The notes beneath the pieces are model-generated. The model was not told the origin of the DNA. It saw only the letters and a list, made by a program, of their open reading frames with translations, and did no database searches. Made by a program: the position numbers and the translations under genes. A stretch of 64,000 bases of DNA from Acinetobacter soli. GTDB taxonomy: Bacteria; Pseudomonadota; Gammaproteobacteria; Pseudomonadales; Moraxellaceae. Location: the NCBI RefSeq assembly GCF_000760595.1, contig NZ_BBNM01000007.1, positions 1 through 64,000 of the forward strand. The letters run 5' to 3'. This document shows positions 46,586 to 57,096 of the stretch, in pieces. Within the stretch, counting starts at the first letter, position 1; every line of letters starts with the position of its first letter.

Positions 46586-47803
46586 ATGAAACGTCCGATT
46601 TATCTTGATTATGCAGCCACCACTCCCGTTCTTCCAGAAGTAGCGGAACGTATGATGGAATGTCTTACTTTTGAAGGCACATTCGGTAATGCTGCATCAC
46701 GTTCACATGCATATGGCTGGCAAGCTGAAGAAAAAGTTGAATATGCACGTGAACAAGTTGCCAATTTAATTAAAGCAGATCCACGCGAAATCGTTTGGAC
46801 TTCTGGTGCAACAGAATCTGACAACCTTGCGCTTAAGGGTATCGCACAATTCTACGGTTCGAAAGGTAAGCACATTATTACCAGCAAAATTGAACACAAA
46901 GCTGTGCTTGATCCATGCCGCGAACTAGAAGAAGAAGGTTTTGAGATTACCTATCTAGAGCCAGAGCCACGTACAGGTTTGATTACACCTGAAATGGTGA
47001 AGGCTGCGCTTCGTCCAGACACCATTCTTGTTTCACTTATGTTGGTCAACAACGAATTGGGTACGGTGACTGACGTTGCTGCGATTGGCGAACTTACACG
47101 TGCCAATAAAACATTCCTTCATGTCGATGCTGCCCAAGCAGCAGGTAAAGTCGAAATCGATCTTTCGACCATGAAAATTGACTTGATGAGCTTCTCTGCG
47201 CATAAGGCTTATGGCCCTAAAGGTATTGGTGCACTTTATGTTCGTCGTACTCCACGCGTTCGTTTGAAAGCACAAATGCACGGTGGTGGTCACGAGCGTG
47301 GTATGCGTTCAGGTACTTTGGCAACACATCAAATTGTTGGCATGGGTGAAGCTTTTGAACTTGCAGGAAAAAGCATTCAAACAGAACAAGCGCGTTTACG
47401 TGTTTTACGTGACAAATTATGGAATGGCTTGCAAGGTCTAGAGCAAGTTTTCTTAAATGGTCATCCGACACAAAACGTTGCAAACTTCCTTAACGTAAGT
47501 TTTAACTTTGTGGAAGGTGAATCCTTGATGATGGCATTAAAAGATGCTGCTGTATCAAGTGGTTCAGCATGTACATCTGCTACGCTTGAGCCATCGTATG
47601 TATTACGTGCTCTTGGTTTGTCGGATGAACTTGCACACAGCTCAATTCGTTTTAGCTTCGGTAAATACACCACAGAAGCGGATATTGATCACGTGCTAGA
47701 AGTAACCAAAGCCGCTGTTGAGAAACTTCGTGAACTTTCTCCGCTTTGGGATATGTACAAGGAAGGTATCGACCTTTCTACGGTTGAATGGGCTGAACAC
47801 TAA
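46586..47803 (+). CDS. iscS: cysteine desulfurase
   Basis: A 405-residue PLP enzyme that takes sulfur from cysteine for Fe-S clusters and other thio-cofactors. It shows [15 protein letters not shown] at the start, the PLP-lysine segment [12 protein letters not shown] (about 204-215) and the catalytic Cys in SSGSACTSA (about 328). The ATG at 46586 fits the family; a longer frame into iscR does not. iscU follows after 70 bp. Confidence 0.98.
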   Translation: MKRPIYLDYAATTPVLPEVAERMMECLTFEGTFGNAASRSHAYGWQAEEKVEYAREQVANLIKADPREIVWTSGATESDNLALKGIAQFYGSKGKHIITSKIEHKAVLDPCRELEEEGFEITYLEPEPRTGLITPEMVKAALRPDTILVSLMLVNNELGTVTDVAAIGELTRANKTFLHVDAAQAAGKVEIDLSTMKIDLMSFSAHKAYGPKGIGALYVRRTPRVRLKAQMHGGGHERGMRSGTLATHQIVGMGEAFELAGKSIQTEQARLRVLRDKLWNGLQGLEQVFLNGHPTQNVANFLNVSFNFVEGESLMMALKDAAVSSGSACTSATLEPSYVLRALGLSDELAHSSIRFSFGKYTTEADIDHVLEVTKAAVEKLRELSPLWDMYKEGIDLSTVEWAEH

Positions 47804-47873
47804 TTTTAATTGAAATCGGTGTTTTAACCCTCATATTTAATATTAGGCTGACCCCGAGGTTTGGAGAAGCAAC

Positions 47874-48260
47874 ATGGCTTATAGCGAAAAAGTAATTGAT
47901 CATTACGAAAACCCACGTAACGTTGGTGTTTTAGACAAAAATGCTGAAAATGTAGGCACTGGCATGGTTGGTGCTCCTGCATGTGGCGACGTAATGCGCT
48001 TACAGATCCAAGTAAATAATGAAGGCGTTATCGAAGAAGCACGCTTTAAAACTTATGGCTGTGGTTCTGCGATTGCCTCAAGCTCTTTGGTAACAGAGTG
48101 GCTAAAAGGTAAGACGCTTGATCAAGCACAAGCGATTAAAAATATCGATATTGCAACCGAGCTTGCATTACCTCCTGTAAAAGTACACTGTTCAGTACTT
48201 GCAGAAGATGCAATCAAAGCCGCAATTGTCGATTATCGCAACAAGCAATCAAAAGCTTAA
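47874..48260 (+). CDS. iscU: Fe-S cluster assembly scaffold
   Basis: A 128-residue scaffold on which clusters are built. The three Cys ligands appear in ACGDV (about 37), YGCGSA (about 63) and KVHCSV (about 106). The HscA-recognition peptide LPPVK (about 99-103) is intact, in agreement with hscBA further on. The ribosome region GGAGAAG precedes the ATG. Confidence 0.98.
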   Translation: MAYSEKVIDHYENPRNVGVLDKNAENVGTGMVGAPACGDVMRLQIQVNNEGVIEEARFKTYGCGSAIASSSLVTEWLKGKTLDQAQAIKNIDIATELALPPVKVHCSVLAEDAIKAAIVDYRNKQSKA

Positions 48261-48282
48261 TTAGCACTACAACGGAGTTTTC

Positions 48283-48603
48283 ATGATTCACTTAACTGAA
48301 AATGCAGCAACTCATGTGCGCAACTATTTGCTTAACCGTGGTAAAGGCGAAGGCATTCGGGTGGGTGTGAAAACTTCTGGCTGTTCCGGTTTGGCTTACG
48401 TGCTTGAGTTTGTCGATGATGTTAATCAGCACGATGAAATCTTTGAACAGCATGGTGTAAAAGTATTTGTAGATCCGAAAAGTCTAGTTTATCTCGAAGG
48501 TTTGGAGATGGACTACGTCAAAAATGGATTGAATGAAGGCTTTGAATTTAATAATCCAAATAAAAAAGGTGAATGTGGTTGCGGTGAATCCTTTACCGTT
48601 TAA
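48283..48603 (+). CDS. iscA: A-type iron-sulfur carrier
   Basis: A 106-residue A-type carrier. The conserved cysteines are in TSGCSGLAY (about 35) and GECGCGESF (about 98 and 100). It passes clusters or iron to target proteins, especially [4Fe-4S] ones. It is 22 bp after iscU and is followed by an intrinsic terminator, so transcription may drop before hscB. Confidence 0.97.
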   Translation: MIHLTENAATHVRNYLLNRGKGEGIRVGVKTSGCSGLAYVLEFVDDVNQHDEIFEQHGVKVFVDPKSLVYLEGLEMDYVKNGLNEGFEFNNPNKKGECGCGESFTV

Positions 48604-48628
48604 TCCTTCACCTTCCCTTCTTCTTAAT

Positions 48629-48656
48629 TAAAAACAGTGATCTTCACTGTTTTTAA
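48629..48656 (+). terminator. intrinsic terminator between iscA and hscB
   Basis: AAAAACAGTGA-TCT-TCACTGTTTTT gives an 11-bp stem ending in five T. It divides the isc cluster into iscRSUA and hscBA-fdx. Confidence 0.88.
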
Positions 48657-48685
48657 TTTATGATTAACTTCGGAATTCATCTCCC

Positions 48686-49201
48686 ATGAATCATTTTGAG
48701 TTGTTTGACTTACCGGTAGCACTCGACATTGATTTAGTCGCTTTAAAAAATAATTTTCTGAAATTACAGCAGCAGTATCATCCAGATAAAGCTGTAGATA
48801 AAGAACAGGCGCTTATTCAATCTAGTGACATTAATCAGGCTTATAAAACCTTAAGTAATGTCGATAGTCGTGCTGCCTATATGTTGGCGTTGAAAAAACA
48901 AGATCATCACCTCGACCAATCTATTCACGATTTTGAATTTTTACAATCTGCACTCGAAATTAGAGAGCAGCTTGATGAAGCCTCGACTCCATCTGAGCTT
49001 GATTTACTCAAAAATGAAGTGAATCAATGGATCGATGGTCTTATTCGCGAATTTAAAATTGACTATAACGATGAAGACTGGTCGGAAGCACGTGATACCG
49101 TACGAAAGTTACGTTTTTTTCAACGGGTCTTAAACGATATAGACAAAGCAGAAGATCAGCTACTTGATGAAGATAGCTTCGATCTTGATGACGACTTTTA
49201 A
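48686..49201 (+). CDS. hscB: co-chaperone HscB (Hsc20)
   Basis: A 171-residue J-protein with the HPD motif in QQYHPDKA (about 32) and a C-terminal three-helix domain that binds IscU. It brings IscU to HscA and stimulates the ATPase. The very acidic end DSFDLDDDF is a variable tail. It starts 30 bp after the end of the terminator, so a separate promoter or read-through is required. Confidence 0.96.
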   Translation: MNHFELFDLPVALDIDLVALKNNFLKLQQQYHPDKAVDKEQALIQSSDINQAYKTLSNVDSRAAYMLALKKQDHHLDQSIHDFEFLQSALEIREQLDEASTPSELDLLKNEVNQWIDGLIREFKIDYNDEDWSEARDTVRKLRFFQRVLNDIDKAEDQLLDEDSFDLDDDF

Positions 49202-49234
49202 TTTTACTGCATAGATTTACTCAAGGGATTTTAC

Positions 49235-51097
49235 ATGGCACTCTTGCAAATTGCTGAACCTGGTCAATCAAGTGCCCCACACGAGCATCGCATTGCGATT
49301 GGTATTGACCTTGGAACAACACATTCTTTGGTTGCAACAGTTCTTTCTGGGCAAGCCAAAGTATTACAGGACGAAAAAGGCCATGTCTTATTTCCTTCGA
49401 TTGTGCATTACGCCGATCAGTCGATTGAATATGCCAACGATGCCAAACCATTTTTGACTACTGATCCGCAAAATACCATTGTTTCGGTCAAGCGCTTTAT
49501 GGGCCGCTCAAAAGCGGATATTAAGTTTCAGCACCCGTACAAACTGGTGGGCAATGACAATGAAATGCCTGCATTTGAAACGGCGCAAGGACGTAAAACG
49601 CCAGTCGAAATTTCTGCAGCCATTTTGACTCAGCTCAAACTTCGCGCAGAAGATAGCCTAAAAAATCCGATTAATGGTGCTGTAATTACGGTGCCTGCGT
49701 ATTTTGATGAAGCACAGCGTCAGGCAACGCGCGATGCGGCCCAGCTTGCTGGATTAAACGTGTTGCGTTTATTGAACGAACCCACTGCGGCGGCTATTGC
49801 ATACGGTTTAGATCAAGAAAACCAGTTAGCTCAAGACCACAATTATGTGATTTACGACTTGGGTGGCGGAACATTCGACGTTTCCATCTTAAGATTTTCA
49901 CAAGGTGTTTTTGAAGTACTGGCCACTGGTGGACATACGGCTTTAGGCGGTGATGACTTAGATCGACTCATTGTTAAATGGGTGAAAAAACAGTTACAGA
50001 TTGAATCACTCGATGATCACGAATATGCAGCCTTTATTGTGGCTGCACGTAGTGCAAAAGAACAACTTTCTGAATTGCCTGAAGTGACCTTTAAAGCACT
50101 GGATCATCAGATCGTACTTACCCGTAGTGATTTTGAGTCGATTATTCAAGTTGCACTTGATAAAACCATTAGTGTTTGTAAACGTGTCTTACGTGATGCA
50201 AAACTCAGTTTAGATGAGATTGAGAAAGTGGTTTTGGTGGGTGGTTCTACACGTTCGTATGCCGTTCAAAATGTGGTACGTGAAGTATTCAAACAAGAAC
50301 CACTCTGTTCAATCAATCCTGATGAAGTCGTGGCAATTGGTGCATCGATCACGGCCAATCAATTGATTGGTAATACACAAGATGGATCACTTCTGTTGGA
50401 TGTTACGCCATTGTCTTTAGGTTTAGAGACGATGGGTGGTTTGGTTGAGCGACTGATTTCTCGTAACACTGCAATTCCTGTGGCACGCCGCCAAGAATTT
50501 ACCACGTATCAAGATGGCCAGACTGCAATGTTGATTCATGTGGTTCAAGGCGAGCGTGATCTGGTTGAACATTGTCGTTCTCTGGGTAAGTTTGTACTGC
50601 ATGGTATTCCACCAATGACTGCGGGTCAGGCACGCATTGAAGTTACGTTTCAAGTGGATGCAGATGGCTTGCTCAATGTGTCTGCGCAAGAAACCACATC
50701 CGGCGTCAAAGCACAGATCGACATTAAACCATCTTATGGGCTTTCTTCTGCAGATACAGAACGCCTATTGTTAGAAGGTTTTGAGCATGCCGAAGAAGAT
50801 AAAAATCTTCGTCACTTGCAAGAAACCAAAGTTGAAGCGCAACGCGAACTCGAAGCACTCGAACAAGCATTGAAAGCCGATGCTGAATTACTCGATTCAT
50901 CGCAGGCAAAAGCACTTGTTCAAGCGAAAGAAGCGCTTCAGCAACAATTACAATCGAATGATATTGCTCAAATTGAAGCAGCTGTCGCCAAGCTTAAGGT
51001 GCATAGCGATGAATTTGCTGCTATGCGCATGAATCGTCATATCGATCATGCACTTAAAGGCACCAAACTTGAAGATTGGTCAAACTCACAGAAATAA
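49235..51097 (+). CDS. hscA: Hsp70-class chaperone HscA
   Basis: A 620-residue Hsp70 protein dedicated to IscU. The nucleotide-binding domain shows GIDLGTTHS (about 23-31), [11 protein letters not shown] (about 205) and VLVGGSTR (about 335). The substrate-binding part has [13 protein letters not shown] (about 389). It uses ATP to release clusters from IscU by binding its LPPVK peptide. It is 33 bp after hscB and 15 bp before fdx. Confidence 0.97.
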   Translation: MALLQIAEPGQSSAPHEHRIAIGIDLGTTHSLVATVLSGQAKVLQDEKGHVLFPSIVHYADQSIEYANDAKPFLTTDPQNTIVSVKRFMGRSKADIKFQHPYKLVGNDNEMPAFETAQGRKTPVEISAAILTQLKLRAEDSLKNPINGAVITVPAYFDEAQRQATRDAAQLAGLNVLRLLNEPTAAAIAYGLDQENQLAQDHNYVIYDLGGGTFDVSILRFSQGVFEVLATGGHTALGGDDLDRLIVKWVKKQLQIESLDDHEYAAFIVAARSAKEQLSELPEVTFKALDHQIVLTRSDFESIIQVALDKTISVCKRVLRDAKLSLDEIEKVVLVGGSTRSYAVQNVVREVFKQEPLCSINPDEVVAIGASITANQLIGNTQDGSLLLDVTPLSLGLETMGGLVERLISRNTAIPVARRQEFTTYQDGQTAMLIHVVQGERDLVEHCRSLGKFVLHGIPPMTAGQARIEVTFQVDADGLLNVSAQETTSGVKAQIDIKPSYGLSSADTERLLLEGFEHAEEDKNLRHLQETKVEAQRELEALEQALKADAELLDSSQAKALVQAKEALQQQLQSNDIAQIEAAVAKLKVHSDEFAAMRMNRHIDHALKGTKLEDWSNSQK

Positions 51098-51112
51098 AAC
51101 AGGTGAATTACT

Positions 51113-51451
51113 ATGCCACGTATTAAAGTTCTTCCGCATACACAAATTTGCCCAGATGGTGCTGAGTTTGAAGTAGAAGAAAATGCCAACCTTTGTCAAA
51201 GCTTACTTGCAAACGGCATTAAGATTGAACATGCTTGCGACATGTCATGCGCATGTACCACATGCCACGTGGTTATTCGTAAAGGCTTTGATAGCCTTGA
51301 TGAAATGAATGATGTTGAAGCAGATTTACTTGATCGTGCTTGGGGCTTAGAGCCAGATTCACGTTTGTCTTGCCAAGTAAAAGTAGTGACTGAAGATTTG
51401 GAAGTCGAAATTCCAAAATACACCATCAATCATGCCTCAGAAAATCATTAA
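51113..51451 (+). CDS. fdx: 2Fe-2S ferredoxin of the isc system
   Basis: A 112-residue adrenodoxin-type ferredoxin. The cluster Cys are in CDMSCACTTC (about 43-52, C-x5-C-x2-C) and LSCQV (about 88). It gives electrons to cluster assembly on IscU. It is the last gene of the isc cluster; no iscX follows. A bidirectional terminator ends the unit. Confidence 0.97.
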   Translation: MPRIKVLPHTQICPDGAEFEVEENANLCQSLLANGIKIEHACDMSCACTTCHVVIRKGFDSLDEMNDVEADLLDRAWGLEPDSRLSCQVKVVTEDLEVEIPKYTINHASENH

Positions 51452-51453
51452 TC

Positions 51454-51487
51454 AAAAAAAAGCCATCGTTCAACGATGGCTTTTTTA
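51454..51487. terminator. bidirectional terminator between fdx and the cyclase gene
   Basis: AGCCATCGTT and AACGATGGCT form a 10-bp inverted repeat, flanked by A7-8 and T6, between convergent genes. Confidence 0.94.
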
Positions 51488-51501
51488 TATGCTTTAGCGG
51501 A

Positions 51502-52941
51502 TTATTCGGATTTTACTTCATCTTCAAGTGACAACTTCACCACGCCTTCACTATTGGTGATTGCCTGCTGATCTTGAATACGCTGGATCATTTTTTCCAT
51601 CACTTCAATCAGCTGTGCGTATTCATAACGCTGTACTTCTTCTAAATTTAACAGTAGATGAAAGCCTTTATACTCATAATCAAACCAGCGCTGAAACTCC
51701 TCATGGCTTCCCGTATATTTTTCAAGAATTTGCCAAGTTTTGACCGCGTTTTGAATACCTTTTAAATAAATTGGCGCTTTCGGCGCACATAAAAAATCAT
51801 CTTTAATGAGCTGGTAAGTTTCATCCGAAATTAAAATTTCATCAACTTCTGCTGCATATTGCAAACGTGCTGCCAAATTAACATCACGACCTACAATGGT
51901 ATAGGCCATACGGTATGTCGCACCATAGTTTCCCACGTGGCAATAACCCGTACTAATTCCCATCCGGATATTTAAAGCCGGATATCCCATTTTTTTCCAG
52001 CGCTCTCGTAACAGTTTCATTTGCTGACGCATCGCAATGGCCATCTCAACACAGGATCTGGCATCTTGCTGAACACCCTGAGAATTTGGATCACCAAAGA
52101 AAATTAAAATGGCGTCGCCCATAAACTTGTCAATTGTTGCTTCGTACTGATTGGCAATTTCAGTCATATGACTCAAATAATCATTGAGCAAAAAAGCCAA
52201 ATCGTCTGGAATCAATGTTTCTGAAAGCTCGGTAAATCCCTGAATATCAGAAAAAAATACGGTCAATTTTTTACGTTTGTATTCAATTTTAGCTTCTGAC
52301 TCTCCGCGCATAATCGACTGCCATAACTGCAAAGGTGCATAACGGCTTAACTGATTAGCAAATGTCATATAGCGCGTCATTTGGTTGTAATAGTCTTGAC
52401 GCTCTAAGTTGAGTTTTTCAATATATAAATTTTGATAGTAATTGCCCATACTGATAAAAATAATCAGGCAAATCAAACTGATCACAATTAATTCTTGGCT
52501 AGTCGCTCCGAGATAACCATGAAAACCGAAAATAAACAGTGTGTTGAAGTAAAAAAAGGCAATACCAGATAATACAGCCAGAGCCATCACTGCAAATGGA
52601 ATTCGGCTGTTGATCGCACTGTATAAAAGTGCAAACAGGCTAACAAAAGTTAAAACAAGATTTAAATGAACACCTGCCAGAAACATTGATACCGCAATGG
52701 TATCTATAATAAAAAAAACGCTGAGAACAACTTTTCTTTCAAACTTATCTTCTAAGTAGCGATTAAGTTTTGGAATAACAATTAAGATGGCTAGGAAAAG
52801 CGCAGGAACAAAGATTTGAACAGTTGAATCAGGTGAAGTGAAGGCATATATCACCAAATTGAGTGAGAGAATGAAGTATCCCATCATCCGATGAAAATAC
52901 ATAAATTGATGAGGCTCTCTCTCAAGCAATCTCGTGAGCAT
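51502..52941 (-). CDS. membrane class III adenylate/guanylate cyclase
   Basis: A 479-residue protein with about six hydrophobic segments in the first 170 residues, then a class III cyclase domain. The metal-binding Asp residues are D232 in FFSDIQGF and D276 in DKFMGDAIL, 44 apart as is usual. TIVGRDVNLAARL holds the transition-state Asn and Arg. The Lys in DKFMGD favours ATP as substrate, so cAMP is the probable product. The ATG at 52941 has GGAGG 5 bp before it; a GTG 12 bp earlier overlaps that site. It lies downstream of the HIT gene with a hairpin in the gap. Confidence 0.88.
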   Translation of the reverse strand: MLTRLLEREPHQFMYFHRMMGYFILSLNLVIYAFTSPDSTVQIFVPALFLAILIVIPKLNRYLEDKFERKVVLSVFFIIDTIAVSMFLAGVHLNLVLTFVSLFALLYSAINSRIPFAVMALAVLSGIAFFYFNTLFIFGFHGYLGATSQELIVISLICLIIFISMGNYYQNLYIEKLNLERQDYYNQMTRYMTFANQLSRYAPLQLWQSIMRGESEAKIEYKRKKLTVFFSDIQGFTELSETLIPDDLAFLLNDYLSHMTEIANQYEATIDKFMGDAILIFFGDPNSQGVQQDARSCVEMAIAMRQQMKLLRERWKKMGYPALNIRMGISTGYCHVGNYGATYRMAYTIVGRDVNLAARLQYAAEVDEILISDETYQLIKDDFLCAPKAPIYLKGIQNAVKTWQILEKYTGSHEEFQRWFDYEYKGFHLLLNLEEVQRYEYAQLIEVMEKMIQRIQDQQAITNSEGVVKLSLEDEVKSE

Positions 52942-52965
52942 CCTATCCTCCACTTCGCAGCTTAG

Positions 52966-52987
52966 GCTGCATCATTCCAGATGCAGC
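52966..52987 (-). other. hairpin between the HIT and cyclase genes
   Basis: GCTGCATC and GATGCAGC form an 8-bp perfect stem with a 6-nt loop in the 55-bp gap. No U run follows, so it probably does not terminate. Confidence 0.55.
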
Positions 52988-52996
52988 ACATTGGAC

Positions 52997-53431
52997 TTAG
53001 TCCATGCGCCAGTCAAATGGCATATCACCTTGACCACGCAATGCTAACATCAAGGTTTGACGCATATGCGCTAAAACATCATTAGAATACGGGACCGCAG
53101 GTGTTCCCCATACTGGTTTCGGCCAAACAGAATCGTTTTGGTAACGCACAACATGATGAAAGTGTAATTGAGGCACCATATTACCGAGTGCAGCCACATT
53201 CATTTTGTCTGCACGAAACACGCGCGCCAGTTGGCTCGACAACCAGCTTGATTCTCTCAAAAATTGTTCTTGATCAGCTTGGCTCAGTTCATAAAGCTCT
53301 GAAACCCCAGGAACACGTGGGATTAAAATAAGCCATGGAAATTGCATATCATTCATTAAACGACATGTTGAAAGCGGAAAGTCGCCAACAAAAAAAGTAT
53401 CTTGAGCAAGTTGTGGATGCAAACTAAACAT
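52997..53431 (-). CDS. HIT-family nucleotide hydrolase-like protein
   Basis: A 144-residue protein of the histidine triad superfamily. The triad appears as QLHFHHVVRY (His-x-His-His, about residues 88-93) without the last His of the classical HxHxHx pattern, a variant seen in HIT-like proteins of gamma-proteobacteria. LILIPRVPGVSELYELS (about 35-51) is typical. Substrates are probably dinucleoside or AMP-linked compounds. It is upstream of the cyclase gene on the same strand, but coupling is not certain. Confidence 0.83.
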   Translation of the reverse strand: MFSLHPQLAQDTFFVGDFPLSTCRLMNDMQFPWLILIPRVPGVSELYELSQADQEQFLRESSWLSSQLARVFRADKMNVAALGNMVPQLHFHHVVRYQNDSVWPKPVWGTPAVPYSNDVLAHMRQTLMLALRGQGDMPFDWRMD

Positions 53432-53460
53432 ATCTTTATAAATGACACAATAACAGTGAT

Positions 53461-53503
53461 GGCTAATACTATCACATCAGTTGTGATGTGAATATTATTA
53501 GCC
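53461..53503. repeat. long imperfect inverted repeat between mfd and the HIT gene
   Basis: GGCTAATA...ACATCA on the left pairs with TGATGT...TATTAGCC on the right, giving a stem of about 19 bp with a few mismatches around GTTG. On the minus strand it lies about 70 nt after the mfd stop. No good U tract is seen. A weak terminator or a remnant of a small palindromic repeat are both possible. Confidence 0.6.
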
Positions 53504-53574
53504 AAGTGTTTACTTACAAATATCAATGATTTTGTTCAAAAAAATCGAGTTAAATACAGCACGCTAATTTGCTT

Positions 53575-56500
53575 TTATACATTCAACTCATTAATAAGTT
53601 TAGATAATAAATCCTGCGCAAATTGGATACGTTTATCATATGCTTCAAGCTGAACCATGACTTTAAGGCGCTGCCCACCTTCCATACGGTAGTAGGTCGG
53701 TTGCTTTTGCATAAGCTGAATAATACTGATTGCCTGAACTGGTGTATCTTGAGCAAACTCGATGTAGCCACCTTGCGTGTTGAGATCAATCTTGGTGATT
53801 CCCAACTGCTCAGCTTGCAGTCGAATGTGATGAATACTAAACAATTGCTTCACAGCAGGTGGTAGTGTACCGAATCGGTCAATCAATTCCATTCGAATAT
53901 TGTCTAGTTTCTCTTGAGTGTCGGTATTACTGATACGCTTATAAAACAGTAAGCGCTGATGTACATCGCCCAAATATTCATCCGGGATCAAAGCCGGCAT
54001 ATGTAAATTAATTTCGGCTGTGAGCGTGAGCGGCGCATCAAAGTTAGGCGTTTTACCCTTTTGAATCGCTTTGGTTGCTTTTTCAAGCATTTCCATATAC
54101 AGGCTATAACCAATCGCCTGTATAGATCCACTTTGCTGCTCGCCCAATAGTTCGCCTGCACCACGAATTTCTAAATCCTCTGTAGCCAGCATAAAACCGG
54201 CCCCTAACGTTGATGCGCGTTGAATCGCATCCAGACGCTTTTCTGCATCCCCTTTAAGGTGTTTGATTGAAGGCACCAATAGATAGGCATAAGCTTGATG
54301 ATGCGATCGTCCAACACGGCCACGAAGCTGATGGAGTTGCGCCAAACCTAGCTTATCGGCTCGCTCCATAATAATGGTGTTGGCATTAGGTACATCAATA
54401 CCCGTTTCAATAATGGTTGAGCAAACCAAAACATTATATTCTTTGTGATAAAACTGCTGCATCACTTGCTCAAGTTCGCGCTCGCGCATTTGACCATGTG
54501 CCACGGCGACACGCGCTTCTGGCACCAAATTACGAATATTTTCTGCTGCACGCTCAATGGTATCCACTTCATTGTGCAGGAAATAAACCTGACCACCTCG
54601 AAGCAACTCACGTAAAATGGCTTCCTTAATGGAGTCATCGGTGTGTTCTTGAACAAACGTTTTGACTGCTAGACGTCTGGCTGGTGGCGTTGCGATAATG
54701 GATAAATCGCGCATGCCCGAAAATGCCATATTTAAAGTTCGCGGAATTGGTGTTGCTGTAAGGGTCAACATATCGACATCTGCACGCATGGCTTTGATTC
54801 GCTCTTTATCACGAACACCAAAGCGATGCTCTTCATCGACAATCATCAGTCCAAGGTCATGAAATTTGACGGTTTCCTGAAGTAACTTATGTGTACCAAT
54901 CACAATATCGACTTTACCCGCCTCTAAATCTTCAATATTTTTTTGATGGGTTTTATTCGAACCAAATCGCGATAATACTTCAATACGTACCGGCCAGTCG
55001 GCAAAGCGATCTTTGAAAGATTCATAATGCTGCTGGGCTAATAGTGTCGTGGGAACCAATACAGCCACTTGCTTATTGTTTTGCACCGCGACAAATGCCG
55101 CACGCATGGCCACTTCAGTTTTTCCAAACCCAACATCACCACATACTAAACGATCCATTGGCTTAGCCAGTTGCATGTCATGCAAGGTCGCCTCAATAGC
55201 ATTAGCTTGATCGAGTGTTTCTTCATAAGCAAAGCCACTTGAGAATTGCATATACAGACTATGGTCCAGCTCAAACGCAAATCCCGGCTTAGACTGACGC
55301 CGTGCTTGTATGTGAAGCAACTCCGCAGCCACATCATGAATTTGCTCCAGTGCTTTACGTTTGGCCTTGTTCCATGCATCAGTGCCAATTTTGTGTAATG
55401 GCGCTAAATCTGGATCCCCTCCACTGTAGCGGCTAATCAAATGTAAATTGGTGACAGGCACATATACTTTTGCAGCATCGGCATAATCGAGCTGCAAAAA
55501 CTCATAGTCCTGTCCATCAATCTCCAGCGTGACCAAACCGGCATAACGCCCTACACCATGATCGATATGTACAACCGGGGCACCTATACTAAGTTCTGTT
55601 AAACTGCGGATCAGAAACTCTTCAGAGACATCTTGCTGACGTTTTCGACGACGCTGAACGACTCGATGCTCATAAAGTTGATTTTCAGAAATAACCGACA
55701 GTTGATCAACAATCACCAAACCACGATCAAGAGGCGCACTGGTAATTGAAATAGGATGTTGCTGCTTTAGAAAATCTTGAAAGCTATCGATTGTTGGGAT
55801 ATCACCCAAACTTGGACGTAGCGCATCCTTTAGGGTTTCACGGCGACCGGCACTTTCTGCAACAAGTAAAACTGGATGACCAGCCGAATCGATATAGTTT
55901 TTTACGACTTCAAAAGGTTGCTGTTTTTTTGGATCGACAGGTAATCGTACAGGTTCTGCTGTTGGTAAGTTAATTGCACCTGCACGTGATGGAGCTGGTG
56001 CAGTTGACACTTCAATACGAGGCAGTTGATTGAGTTGCTCTAACACTATATTAGGCGTTAAAAATAATTCTTCTGGCGCCAAAATTGGGTGATCGATATT
56101 GTGTCGGCGGCTTTCATAACGCTGTGACACATCTTTCCAAAATGAGATTAAAATCTCATCCAATGTATCATTTGTAATGACAATGCAATTTTTAGGTAAG
56201 TATGAAGTAAAGTAACTACCCTGTTGTACACTTTCTTTACTAAAAAATAGCGGCAGATAGAACTCAACACCAGGTGATGCAATACCGTCTAGAACATCTT
56301 GATAAATTGGATTTTTCTTTGGATTTGCAGTTGGAAATGCTTCTGCATAACGCTCACGAAAAACAGATCGACCTTCTTTTAACGGAAACTCTTTAGCAGG
56401 TAAAACACGAAATTGCTTTAAACTTTCTGTCGTACGCTGGGTTTCAGGATCGAAAAACTTTAATGTCTCAATTTCATTATCAAACAAATCGATACGAATG

Positions 56501-57060
56501 GGCTGTGATTGTCCAGAGGCGTAAATGTCCATAATACTACCCCGAACTGCAAATTCACCATGGTCATATACAGTATCGACTAAATGATATCCTGCCTGAA
56601 TCAATCTTAATTTTTCTTTTTCTAAGTCAAATTTCTGCCCAACCTGAATATCAAAATGCTCCCCCACAATCCAAGAAATTGGTGCAATTTTTTGTGCAAG
56701 CGTTGAAGCTGAAATCAATAATACGCCCTGCTGCGGCATATTGGCCAATATTGCTAGACGTTCAGACACAATATCTTGATGCGGTGAAAGACGATCGTAT
56801 GGAAGAATTTCCCAATCTGGAAAAATAACTGGTTTTATGCCATAAAATTCCAATTCACTTTCAAGTTGTGCAAGATGCTGGCTATTCTTTGCAACCACCA
56901 CAATCAGTGAGGAGATTTGGGCAGACATTTCTTTGAATAGAAGTGACCCAGATGAACCCAAGAGTGAACCTACCCAGCGTTTCTCGCCTGTTTTTAATTG
57001 CTGTAATTTGAGTTGTGAAATTTCGTGTTGGAACATTGAGGTCGCATATCTAGTAGACAT
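53575..57060 (-). CDS. mfd: transcription-repair coupling factor
   Basis: A 1161-residue ATPase that removes stalled RNA polymerase and recruits UvrA. It has UvrB-like N-terminal domains (about 1-350), the RNA polymerase-binding domain near 490-560 (HIDHGVGRYAGLVTLEIDG), a translocase with Walker A GDVGFGKTEVAMRA (about 645) and the DEEHRFGV box (about 744), then the TRG and C-terminal regulatory domains. The ATG at 57060 is chosen; an ATG 24 bp later is possible as neither has a strong ribosome site. Confidence 0.97.
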   Translation of the reverse strand: MSTRYATSMFQHEISQLKLQQLKTGEKRWVGSLLGSSGSLLFKEMSAQISSLIVVVAKNSQHLAQLESELEFYGIKPVIFPDWEILPYDRLSPHQDIVSERLAILANMPQQGVLLISASTLAQKIAPISWIVGEHFDIQVGQKFDLEKEKLRLIQAGYHLVDTVYDHGEFAVRGSIMDIYASGQSQPIRIDLFDNEIETLKFFDPETQRTTESLKQFRVLPAKEFPLKEGRSVFRERYAEAFPTANPKKNPIYQDVLDGIASPGVEFYLPLFFSKESVQQGSYFTSYLPKNCIVITNDTLDEILISFWKDVSQRYESRRHNIDHPILAPEELFLTPNIVLEQLNQLPRIEVSTAPAPSRAGAINLPTAEPVRLPVDPKKQQPFEVVKNYIDSAGHPVLLVAESAGRRETLKDALRPSLGDIPTIDSFQDFLKQQHPISITSAPLDRGLVIVDQLSVISENQLYEHRVVQRRRKRQQDVSEEFLIRSLTELSIGAPVVHIDHGVGRYAGLVTLEIDGQDYEFLQLDYADAAKVYVPVTNLHLISRYSGGDPDLAPLHKIGTDAWNKAKRKALEQIHDVAAELLHIQARRQSKPGFAFELDHSLYMQFSSGFAYEETLDQANAIEATLHDMQLAKPMDRLVCGDVGFGKTEVAMRAAFVAVQNNKQVAVLVPTTLLAQQHYESFKDRFADWPVRIEVLSRFGSNKTHQKNIEDLEAGKVDIVIGTHKLLQETVKFHDLGLMIVDEEHRFGVRDKERIKAMRADVDMLTLTATPIPRTLNMAFSGMRDLSIIATPPARRLAVKTFVQEHTDDSIKEAILRELLRGGQVYFLHNEVDTIERAAENIRNLVPEARVAVAHGQMRERELEQVMQQFYHKEYNVLVCSTIIETGIDVPNANTIIMERADKLGLAQLHQLRGRVGRSHHQAYAYLLVPSIKHLKGDAEKRLDAIQRASTLGAGFMLATEDLEIRGAGELLGEQQSGSIQAIGYSLYMEMLEKATKAIQKGKTPNFDAPLTLTAEINLHMPALIPDEYLGDVHQRLLFYKRISNTDTQEKLDNIRMELIDRFGTLPPAVKQLFSIHHIRLQAEQLGITKIDLNTQGGYIEFAQDTPVQAISIIQLMQKQPTYYRMEGGQRLKVMVQLEAYDKRIQFAQDLLSKLINELNV

Positions 57061-57096
57061 GCGCTGTATCTTAGCATGTCCGAATTGATCTATGCC

